Assembly (NCBI GenBank): GCA_964519615.1 | Contig: CAZFIM010000086.1 | Location: forward strand, 1 to 9,796 | Reading direction: 5' to 3' | From: CAZFIM01 sp964519615 | GTDB lineage: Bacteria; Chloroflexota; Dehalococcoidia; GIF9; UBA5629 | Length of the DNA stretch: 9,796 bases | Part shown: positions 1-6,041 of the stretch, piece after piece | How the letters are laid out: each line of letters starts with the position of its first letter | How positions within the stretch are numbered: position 1 is the first letter of the stretch | Translations under genes and position numbers: made by a program | The notes under the pieces: generated by a model | The model's input: only the letters and a program-made list of their open reading frames with translations | Databases searched by the model: none | Told to the model about the DNA's origin: nothing

Positions 1-2001
1 ACGGTTGCTGACCTTCAGCTCGATGCCTCCGCTATTGCCGCCGCTCTGCTCCATGATGTGACGGAAGACTGCAATATTCCTGCTGCAGAGATCGAGAAAA
101 AGTTCGGACCGGAGGTAAGCAAACTCGTTGCCGGCGTCACGAAGCTGAGCAAGCTCTCCTTAAAAAGAGATATAGAGACCATCCATAAATCGCAGGCGGA
201 GAACCTGCGCAAGATGCTGGTTGCTATGGCGGAGGACCTGCGGGTGGTATTCATCAAGCTTGCAGACAGGCTGCACAACATGCGCACGCTGGCGCCGCTG
301 CCGCCTGAGAAGCGGCGCAGCATTGCCCGGGAAACGCTGGAGATCTATGCCCCGCTTGCGCACCGCCTGGGAATGTGGCAGGTCAAGTGGCAGCTTGAAG
401 ACCTCTCTTTCCGCTATCTCGAACCACAAAGTTACCATAATATCGCCAAGCTGGTGCAAACGCGGCGTGAACAGCGGGAGAAGTTTATTGCGGATGTTAC
501 CGCTGTGCTGCAGGAGGAGCTGGAAAAAGCGGGGATCAAAGCAAATGTATTCGGGCGTCCCAAGCATATCTACAGCATCTACAATAAAATAAAAAAGTAC
601 GCCGAGATAGACAAAGATTTCGGCGATATTCACGATCTTTTTGCGGAAAGAGTGCTGGTGGAGACCATCTCTGACTGCTATAAAGCGCTGGGTATAATCC
701 ACTCTCTCTGGCACCCGCTGCCGGAGGAGTTCAACGATTATATCGCCAATCCCAAAGCAAACGGCTATCAATCACTGCATACCACAGTCATCTATCACGG
801 CACCACGCCGGTGGAGATACAGATCCGTACCTATGAGATGCACAGTATGGCCGATTACGGCGTAGCGGCACACTGGCGCTATAAGGAAGATGCTTCTCCT
901 GATGTTCGATTCGAGGAAAAACTTGCCTGGCTGCGCCAGTTGAGCGAGTGGCAGAGCGATCTCGACAGCGAGGAGTTTCTGGAATCGCTCAAAACGGATA
1001 TTTTTATAGATCAGGTATTCGTCTTTACCCCCAACGGCGAGATAAAAGCGCTGCCGAAGGGGGCTACCCCTCTGGACTTTGCCTATTTGATTCATACCGA
1101 GCTGGGACACCGCTGTATAGGCGCCAAGGTCAACGGCAAGCTTGTTCCGCTGAACAGGCCTCTCAAGAATGGAGAGGTGGTGGAGATAATGACCACCAAG
1201 GTGGATAGGGCCCCCAGCCTTGACTGGCTTAATTCGGACCTGGGATTTGTCAAGACCTCACATGCCAAGGAAAAGATACGGCAGTGGTTCAAGAAGCAGG
1301 AGCGTGTACAGAATATCGACCGCGGCCGCCAGCTTCTGGAACGTGAGGGCAAACGTCTGGGCATCACGCTGCCCAACACGGATGAGCTGACCAGGATGTT
1401 TCATGCAGATTCCTATGACGATTTGCTCGCTTCCATCGGCTGTGGTAATATCACATCGCATCAGCTCGGTATGGTGTTAACGGAGGAGCCGGAGGAGCTG
1501 CCGCCATCTCCCGCCAGAACGGGCCCGGCGACGAAGGTGGCCACATCTGATGTGCAGGTGATGGGGGTAGGAGACCTGCTCACCCATCTGGCGCAATGTT
1601 GCCATCCGCTGCCCGGTGATGATATCATCGGCTATATTACGCGCAGTCAGGGGATTACCATCCACCGTAAGAACTGTCCCAATATAGTAAACCTGAAAGA
1701 GCGCGAGAGGTTGATAGAGGTGAGCTGGGGGAAAGCCCAGGAAGTATATGCTATAGATGTGCTGATCAGGGTGTGGAACAAGTTGGGGGTGTTGAGGGAT
1801 ATCACTATGGTGATTGCTGATAATAAGGTGAATATCTCCAAGATTACCACCGAGGTTGAGGGAGAAGAGAGCACAATTTATGCGACGCTGGAGATAAAGA
1901 ATATTCCGCAGCTGACACAGCTGCTCTCCAAGATACGCGGAGTGAGCGGTGTGATAAGTGCGGTAAGAAGCAGCCCCATCAGGGCTGGTGTTAGTTCTTA
2001 G
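1..2001 (+). CDS. rel: Bifunctional (p)ppGpp synthetase/hydrolase Rel/SpoT, 5'-truncated by the window edge
   Basis: The enzyme makes (p)ppGpp by transferring pyrophosphate from ATP to GTP/GDP and also hydrolyses it, so it sets the cytoplasmic stringent-response alarmone level. The reading frame is open from base 1, so 666 codons are visible and roughly 60-80 N-terminal residues are missing (usual length about 720-750). Numbering from base 1, the HD hydrolase domain shows ALLHDVTEDC (H18, D19) and KLADRLHNMRTL. The synthetase domain shows GRPKHIYSIYNKI (from 185), NGYQSLHTTV and EIQIRT. A TGS domain starts near 339 (VFVFTPNGEIKALPKGATP). A helical linker follows. A zinc-finger segment has C533 and C534 (QCCHPLPGDD) plus a later H/C pair (HRKNC), and an ACT domain runs from about 583. 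The retained HD and ED residues argue for a hydrolase-competent bifunctional Rel rather than a RelA-type synthetase. It ends with TAG at 1999, next to the rpsT ribosome binding site. The family assignment is certain; the activities are inferred from retained motifs. Confidence 0.97.
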   Translation, partial: TVADLQLDASAIAAALLHDVTEDCNIPAAEIEKKFGPEVSKLVAGVTKLSKLSLKRDIETIHKSQAENLRKMLVAMAEDLRVVFIKLADRLHNMRTLAPLPPEKRRSIARETLEIYAPLAHRLGMWQVKWQLEDLSFRYLEPQSYHNIAKLVQTRREQREKFIADVTAVLQEELEKAGIKANVFGRPKHIYSIYNKIKKYAEIDKDFGDIHDLFAERVLVETISDCYKALGIIHSLWHPLPEEFNDYIANPKANGYQSLHTTVIYHGTTPVEIQIRTYEMHSMADYGVAAHWRYKEDASPDVRFEEKLAWLRQLSEWQSDLDSEEFLESLKTDIFIDQVFVFTPNGEIKALPKGATPLDFAYLIHTELGHRCIGAKVNGKLVPLNRPLKNGEVVEIMTTKVDRAPSLDWLNSDLGFVKTSHAKEKIRQWFKKQERVQNIDRGRQLLEREGKRLGITLPNTDELTRMFHADSYDDLLASIGCGNITSHQLGMVLTEEPEELPPSPARTGPATKVATSDVQVMGVGDLLTHLAQCCHPLPGDDIIGYITRSQGITIHRKNCPNIVNLKERERLIEVSWGKAQEVYAIDVLIRVWNKLGVLRDITMVIADNKVNISKITTEVEGEESTIYATLEIKNIPQLTQLLSKIRGVSGVISAVRSSPIRAGVSS

Positions 2002-2008
2002 AAAGGAG
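2002..2008 (+). promoter_or_regulatory. Shine-Dalgarno site of rpsT, abutting the rel stop codon
   Basis: AAAGGAG begins one base after the rel TAG stop (1999-2001) and lies 6 bases before a TTG codon at 2015. Its position decides the rpsT start, excluding the upstream in-frame ATG at 1988 inside rel. It also suggests that ribosomes finishing rel can reinitiate on rpsT. Confidence 0.85.
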
Positions 2009-2014
2009 ATAGGA

Positions 2015-2344
2015 TTGCCTAGAAGTAAAGCAGCGGAGAAAGCAGTACGCTCAAGCGAGCGGAGACGGTTGCGCAACCGCGCGGTAAAGAGCATGACCAA
2101 GACAACGCTTACCAAGGCTGAAAAGGCGCTGTCCGGCGCTGACAGCGGGGCAGCTCAGGGCGCTGTTGCTCTCGGCATAAAAAGCCTGGATAGAGCAGCC
2201 AAGAAGGGTGTTATGCACCGCAACACGGCCGACAGACGCAAATCGCGTTTGACCAAACGGCTTAATCAGATGGCAGCTGCGCCGGCTACGAAGAAGAAAA
2301 GCACGGCTAAATCCAAAGCAGCTAAAATTCAGAGTGAAGAATAG
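2015..2344 (+). CDS. rpsT: 30S ribosomal protein S20, TTG start, lysine/alanine-rich C-terminal extension
   Basis: S20 is a small helical protein that binds 16S rRNA early in assembly of the 30S body. Starting at TTG 2015 the protein begins M-P-R-S-K-A-A-E-K and continues with RRRLRNRAVKSMTKT, matching the S20 signature M-P-x-x-K-S-A...RRLRNRAxKS. The later segment LDRAAKKGVMHRNTADRRKSRLTKRLN is also family-typical. At 109 residues it is about 20 longer than the usual 85-90. The extra part is a basic low-complexity tail (MAAAPATKKKSTAKSKAAK then QSEE), as seen in some lineages. A longer reading from ATG 1988 would overlap rel and bypass the Shine-Dalgarno site, so I reject it. No promoter fits in the 13-base gap after rel, so it probably shares the rel transcript and ends at the hairpin at 2381-2425. 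Confidence 0.95.
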   Translation: MPRSKAAEKAVRSSERRRLRNRAVKSMTKTTLTKAEKALSGADSGAAQGAVALGIKSLDRAAKKGVMHRNTADRRKSRLTKRLNQMAAAPATKKKSTAKSKAAKIQSEE

Positions 2345-2377
2345 ACCTGCGGGTTTATCGAATAGTTACGCTATAAT

Positions 2378-3874
2378 TTAAAGGTCCAGCCTGCCCTGAC
2401 ATGCGCCGGCTGGGCCTTCTTTTAATTTATCCACGATCCATACCATCCCTTCCGTATCGAGCTTGCAGTACCTTTCCAGCGCGTCTCTCACCTGCTGTTT
2501 TTCCTCATCATCAGCCTCGCCAAAGGTTATTCCCATGTAATCTATACTGGCGTCTTCTCCATTGGCGATTACCATGTTTTCATACCCCTTGCCTGTGACG
2601 GCGGGGAGCACTTTTTTGAGCGACGTGCTGCCTTTTTGCGATGGATGGTAAAAGTGGAAGTTCTTGAAGGGGATATGCAGGTCCACCATTCTTTCTATTA
2701 CCTGTTCCGCCCATTCCCGATGATCAGAGAAGCTTTGGCTCAGATCCTCAAGGATGCCTTTTTCAAACCATTTGTTGTAGACAACGATACTGCCTGAGGG
2801 GTTCAGCCAGCGCCGCAGCGCAGCCAGAAAGTCCGGTCTTGGGTCCTCCGTCCCCTGAGCCAGAAAGGAACGGTGCACAGGCCTGGCACGCTCCTTTTTT
2901 ACCACATGCAGGGAGAACTGGAAGGGAATTTTCTGGTAAGGGCGGGTCCCGTCATACACGGGTATGGCCGGGCCGAAGGTCTCAAAATCAAGGTAGTGGA
3001 CGGGGTATTGGAGTGTATTTAAAAATTCCTTTATTTCTTTATTATCGATAAAATATCCGCCGTCCGTGACGGACTGCCGCTGTATCTGCTGTTTTTCCGT
3101 CAGTGTGAAATCATAGGGGATGTCTTTTATGGTGAGTATGCCCTTGTTGAAAAGCTCAAAGCACTTTCTGCCGCCTGAAGCCAGATCAAATATGCAGTTA
3201 TCGGGCAGGAAGCCCCAGCATTCCGGGCGCATCTGGCAGTCGTAAGGGCTGGAGCAGTAGCTGCCTATCTCGACCTCCGGGCAGGTCCCCGCATCGAGAA
3301 TATCGAGCATGCGGCTTATCCGGTCCTGCATGCCCTCGCTTGCCTCTTCGGCTGCCTGCGTAATATCCTCCGCTTTTAAAAGCCCGGCGGGGTCTATCCG
3401 TCCGTTTCTAACATAGGTATTATCGATGTGCATTAGCCAGGTTTTCCTTATTTTCAGCCCTGCCTGCTCAAAACAATACTTCTGAAAGGAAACATCATGA
3501 ATATCGATATCCTTGACGGTAGTGCCGCTTTTGACCTCGATGATATCCCACAGGTTGTCTTCAACCGGATTGAGAATATCCGCCCGCGAATAGAGCCTGC
3601 CGTTTTTGACCGATCCTTCAAAAAGAGGCCTGCGCTGCCTGAGCAGCTCCGCGGTCTGCCTGATATTGCCGAAAAAGTCATCCGCCGCTATATCAACCCC
3701 GTCCGCATACAGTTCCTTGGCCAGCTCGCCCACCTGTTTTCCCTGGTCGAAGCGGTAGAGGGTGGCGGTGTCATATTCGGGCAGGCGTGCAGCATCGTGC
3801 ACGGATATCCATAGATATTTAAAGCACTGCAGTCCGGCCAGATAGCGTGATTTGGTTAGTAGTTTTGAAGCCAT
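2378..3874 (-). CDS. DUF2779-type protein: Cas4-like Fe-S PD-(D/E)XK nuclease fused to a DEDD exonuclease-like domain
   Basis: A 498-residue protein, probably a DNA- or RNA-processing nuclease. The N-terminal half resembles the Cas4/RecB-like family: LTKSRYLAGLQC with C17, an FEG motif with E86, D99, then EVK (E113, K115) and a following Q131. These form a complete PD-(D/E)XK active-site pattern. C207, C213 and C219, in YCSSPYDCQMRPECWGF, are spaced like the iron-sulfur cysteines of Cas4 and AddB, with C17 as the fourth ligand. The C-terminal half begins near 290 with HYLDFETFGP (D296, E298), continues with VVYNKWFEKGIL, and ends with a Y469-x3-D473 pair, matching a DnaQ/RNase H-like DEDD exonuclease arrangement. 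The architecture is known for DUF2779 proteins; the physiological substrate is not. The ATG at 3874 has no clear Shine-Dalgarno sequence but gives the full conserved N-terminus. There is no CRISPR array or other cas gene in the window, so a CRISPR role is not supported. Confidence 0.85.
   Translation of the reverse strand: MASKLLTKSRYLAGLQCFKYLWISVHDAARLPEYDTATLYRFDQGKQVGELAKELYADGVDIAADDFFGNIRQTAELLRQRRPLFEGSVKNGRLYSRADILNPVEDNLWDIIEVKSGTTVKDIDIHDVSFQKYCFEQAGLKIRKTWLMHIDNTYVRNGRIDPAGLLKAEDITQAAEEASEGMQDRISRMLDILDAGTCPEVEIGSYCSSPYDCQMRPECWGFLPDNCIFDLASGGRKCFELFNKGILTIKDIPYDFTLTEKQQIQRQSVTDGGYFIDNKEIKEFLNTLQYPVHYLDFETFGPAIPVYDGTRPYQKIPFQFSLHVVKKERARPVHRSFLAQGTEDPRPDFLAALRRWLNPSGSIVVYNKWFEKGILEDLSQSFSDHREWAEQVIERMVDLHIPFKNFHFYHPSQKGSTSLKKVLPAVTGKGYENMVIANGEDASIDYMGITFGEADDEEKQQVRDALERYCKLDTEGMVWIVDKLKEGPAGACQGRLDL
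2381..2425 (+). terminator. Rho-independent terminator after rpsT, inside the 3' end of the convergent gene
   Basis: AAGGTCCAGCC (2381-2391) pairs with GGCTGGGCCTT (2408-2418) over 11 base pairs with one G-U wobble and a 16-base loop. CTTTTAATTT follows. It lies 37 bases after the rpsT stop. The minus-strand gene stops at 2378, so the stem is also coding for its last ~14 residues. On the minus strand the stem is followed by TTTAAATTATAG, so it may also terminate that gene. Confidence 0.75.
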
Positions 3875-3952
3875 AATAAATTGCTATGCATTGTTTAATC
3901 CGGGGTTACTATTTCACCACCGCTGTATGGGGAATAATTGTATCACACGTAC

Positions 3953-3965
3953 GGCACAATGTGCC
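3953..3965. repeat. 13-base near-perfect palindrome between the pseudo-cyclase gene and the DUF2779 gene
   Basis: GGCACA-A-TGTGCC lies in the 124-base gap between the cyclase-like gene (stop at 3999) and the DUF2779 gene (start at 3874). The one-base centre makes a stable RNA hairpin unlikely and no T-run follows on either strand, so a protein-binding site for the downstream gene is more likely than a terminator. Function is unassigned. Confidence 0.4.
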
Positions 3966-3998
3966 CGGCGTATGTGGTTCAGGGAGGGAAGAGCTTTT

Positions 3999-5285
3999 TC
4001 AAGTAAGGGCAGCCTCCGGTTTCACCGGCTGGACTATCTCAATATAGGCAGCCTTGATAAGAGGAAGAGTGATTTTCCATCCTCCCACAGAGGTGTAGGC
4101 ATAGCTGCCCCGCACCTCCCCCCACACTTCTATCATATCGTCTTCAAGCGCTCCCGTATCCCCTGAATACCAGATGAAGACGCTGTCTTCAGCACATGTA
4201 GAATCTGCAGAGACATCAAGTACGATCTCCGTTTCTCCCGCATGCTCGGTGAGACGCATTATCTGTCCCTGATACCTGACCTTAACGCCGCGATAACGCT
4301 TTGGGTATCTATCTATATCCTTCAACGGCTGTTCTGTCTTGCAAGCTTCCTTATAGTCCTTGATATCCATCGATATTTCGAGCTCTTTTTCACGGCCGAT
4401 AAAGGGCTTAAGACCGTGCGAGCCGTTCATGTCCGGATGCCTTTTTCTCGTTCCGGGAGCGATCAACTTGAAGACTTTCACTGTCGCTCCAGTACCGTTG
4501 GCTGAAAGTTCACCCAGGGCATCATACTCAAACAGTCGTTCGGTGAGCTTAAAAATCTCCTCTGTAACGTATATTGCGCCCGGTTCGGCAATCTTTTCTA
4601 TTCCGCTGGCGATGTTGATGGTATCGCCCACCGGTATTAGGTCCACTCTGAGGTCATCATGTAGATTACGCACAACCACCGGGCCGGTGTTGATGCCCGT
4701 GCATACCCTGAGCGGGCGGATAGGGTACTGGCTTTTTATCTGTGAACTGAGCCTGGCGATATCCCTGTGAATGGACAGTGCACAACGCACCGCTCTCTGC
4801 GGGCCGTCCTCCAGCTCTATCGGGGTGCCGAAAAGCGCCATAATACCGCTGGAGGTTATTCTATTGATAGTGCCGCTGTAATCATGTACGGTTTTAATAA
4901 GGGTATCGAAGACGCTGTCCATAATAGGATAGATCTGGTCCCGTCCCAGCCTGCGGTAAATAGGGGCGAACCCCTCCATTTCACAAAACATAACCGCTAT
5001 GTGTTTGCGCTGGCCTTCGATATTCTCCTTGTGCGCAAGGACCTTCTCCGTCAGCCCGTCCGGGAGACGGCTTTGAGTCTGCTCCAGCTTCTGTTCGAAG
5101 GTCAAATCCTCAGCTTGCAGCTCAGGTGGTTCAGACAGGGATTTTCCGCAGTTCTTGCAGTAAATAAAAGTGACCGGATTGCTAAAACCGCAGTGAGGAC
5201 AGGCAGTCTCCAGTTTGACTCCGCATTGACAGCAAAATTTGAAGATATCGAGATTATCGATCTGACATTCAGGACATCTTGTCAT
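3999..5285 (-). CDS. Double zinc-ribbon protein with a degenerate class III adenylate/guanylate cyclase domain and a C-terminal OB-like domain
   Basis: The start is ATG 5285, preceded by AAAGGGGG with 5-base spacing, giving 428 residues; an ATG 36 bases upstream lacks such a site. Residues 1-47 form two zinc ribbons (C4/C7/C18/C21 and C29/C32/C43/C46). Residues ~93-275 are a class III cyclase homology domain: KHIAVMFCEMEGF, SSGIMALFGTP, GINTGPVV and VGDTINIASGIEKIAEPG. Catalytic positions are altered. The first metal Asp is E102, the second is S146 (usual IGDG reads TSSG), and the usual transition-state Arg after NxAx is G228, although N224 is kept. Cyclic nucleotide synthesis is therefore unlikely, and a binding or signalling role is more plausible. 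Residues 294-302 (PFIGREKEL) match the start of the ATPase domain that usually follows such cyclases, but no ATPase follows. Instead ~320-428 looks like an OB-fold (RYRGVKVRYQGQIM, IEVWGEVRGSY). No membrane segment is seen, so it is probably cytoplasmic. It lies 87 bases after the MerR gene on the same strand. Confidence 0.82.
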   Translation of the reverse strand: MTRCPECQIDNLDIFKFCCQCGVKLETACPHCGFSNPVTFIYCKNCGKSLSEPPELQAEDLTFEQKLEQTQSRLPDGLTEKVLAHKENIEGQRKHIAVMFCEMEGFAPIYRRLGRDQIYPIMDSVFDTLIKTVHDYSGTINRITSSGIMALFGTPIELEDGPQRAVRCALSIHRDIARLSSQIKSQYPIRPLRVCTGINTGPVVVRNLHDDLRVDLIPVGDTINIASGIEKIAEPGAIYVTEEIFKLTERLFEYDALGELSANGTGATVKVFKLIAPGTRKRHPDMNGSHGLKPFIGREKELEISMDIKDYKEACKTEQPLKDIDRYPKRYRGVKVRYQGQIMRLTEHAGETEIVLDVSADSTCAEDSVFIWYSGDTGALEDDMIEVWGEVRGSYAYTSVGGWKITLPLIKAAYIEIVQPVKPEAALT

Positions 5286-5372
5286 TTTTACCCCCTTTGA
5301 AGGTGCTTGTACATTGAGCATCTTTACGGTGTGATCTTCACTTCGCTTTTATTTGTTGCTTTCTTTCTCCGC

Positions 5373-5768
5373 TTAACTCACTGCTTTCAACAGGTCCCTG
5401 GTTTGTTCGGCCACCTTGCCCATATCCATGAACAGATAGGTAGACTGCCCGTCTACGGCACGGAATGCCTCTTCCGAACTGTGGTAGACATACACTTCCC
5501 CCCGGTAGGCAACCAGCTTGAGGCCGCTGAGCGGGTCCTTGTGGTGCTGCTTGAGCTTTTGAATTGCTTTGCGTATGCCCTGCAGCGAGAGGCCCGCCTC
5601 CTTCAGGCGCATGACTGCGACAATGCGTACCACATCATCGAAGTAATAGATGCGGTTCCTTCCTTCCGCTCCTCCCGGCTGCAGGAACCCCGTCCAGTTC
5701 CAGTAGTCAAGCTGGCGGGCGGATGCCCCTGTTATACGCATTACCAGACCGGTATGAAAGCCTTCCAT
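5373..5768 (-). CDS. MerR-family transcriptional regulator
   Basis: A 131-residue DNA-binding regulator. The N-terminal part is a MerR winged helix-turn-helix: VMRITGASARQLDYWNWTGF, then NRIYYFDDVVRIVAVMRLKEAGLSLQGIR, where the 'YF/YxFxDV' turn and the 'LKEAGxSLxxIR' helix are typical. A short dimerisation helix (KAIQKLKQHH) follows. The ~55-residue C-terminal part (PLSGLKLVAYRGEVYVYHSSEEAF...) has no cysteine cluster, so metal sensing as in MerR or CueR is not supported; it resembles the small C-terminal domain of chromosomal MerR proteins of unknown ligand. Two starts are possible. ATG 5768 lies 8 bases from GGGGGG and is preferred; ATG 5774 lies only 2 bases from it. The gene is followed at 87 bases by the cyclase-like gene on the same strand with no terminator seen between, so the two may be cotranscribed. 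A palindrome just upstream suggests autoregulation. Confidence 0.88.
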   Translation of the reverse strand: MEGFHTGLVMRITGASARQLDYWNWTGFLQPGGAEGRNRIYYFDDVVRIVAVMRLKEAGLSLQGIRKAIQKLKQHHKDPLSGLKLVAYRGEVYVYHSSEEAFRAVDGQSTYLFMDMGKVAEQTRDLLKAVS

Positions 5769-5782
5769 CTTCATAACCCCCC

Positions 5783-5798
5783 ACAACAATGTTGTTGT
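5783..5798. promoter_or_regulatory. Palindromic operator candidate upstream of the MerR gene
   Basis: ACAACAA-TG-TTGTTGT is a perfect 7-2-7 inverted repeat, 15 bases before the preferred MerR start and just past the predicted -10 element. This position would let a dimeric regulator control its own transcription. That MerR itself binds here is inferred. Confidence 0.55.
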
Positions 5799-5806
5799 AT
5801 AGCTTC

Positions 5807-5835
5807 ACAATATCACAGGTGAAATGTAATTGCAA
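5807..5835 (-). promoter_or_regulatory. Candidate sigma-70-type promoter of the MerR gene
   Basis: On the minus strand TTGCAA (5835-5830) and TATTGT (5812-5807) are 17 bases apart, each matching four of six consensus bases. Transcription would start near 5800, directly at the 5783-5798 palindrome. The match is modest, and TATACA nearer the gene is an alternative -10. Confidence 0.4.
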
Positions 5836-6041
5836 TACCCCGCGGTGATTTGCAGGGTATGGGCAGCATATACGCTCTTTAAGAGCAATAGTGAAACGGC
5901 GGGAAAATACCGGGGAAAGGGCGCTGTCACCTGCGGCGTAGCGATGCCGCATTTGGGGCACAGCGTTTTATTTGATCATGCGCAGCAGACGGTCAGATAT
6001 AAAAAATCCGCTGCTAAGAGGGCTTTTTAGATACATTTGTG
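5836..6041. other. Intergenic segment between the MerR promoter and the end of the beta-CASP nuclease gene
   Basis: I see no convincing gene here. It holds a 13-base palindrome, GCTCTT-T-AAGAGC (5874-5886), and an inverted repeat ATACCC...GGGTAT (5835-5840 and 5855-5860, 14-base loop), both upstream of the MerR promoter. A minus-strand fragment near 5940-5965 reads CPKCGIATPQ, like a zinc knuckle, but has no usable start. No clear terminator for the nuclease gene was found, apart from a T-run near 6000. Confidence 0.4.

Noticed and set aside
2378..3874. Reading the Cas4-like gene as part of a CRISPR-Cas locus
   Set aside because: No repeat-spacer array and no other cas gene in the window; the DEDD fusion is typical of DUF2779 proteins rather than Cas4.
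3953..3965. Palindrome as a terminator of the cyclase-like gene
   Set aside because: One-base loop and no downstream T-run; an operator is more plausible.
5707..5961. Minus-strand 84-codon open frame upstream of and overlapping the MerR gene
   Set aside because: It overlaps the MerR coding region in another frame, has no ribosome binding site and no recognisable motifs.
5936..5972. Minus-strand CPKCGIATPQ zinc-knuckle-like peptide
   Set aside because: Only one CxxC pair, no start codon with a ribosome binding site, and the rest of the frame has no zinc-ribbon partner; at best a remnant.
5830..6030. Plus-strand 66-codon open frame opposite the intergenic region
   Set aside because: It has a TTG start inside the predicted MerR promoter, no Shine-Dalgarno sequence, and a composition unlike the neighbouring proteins.
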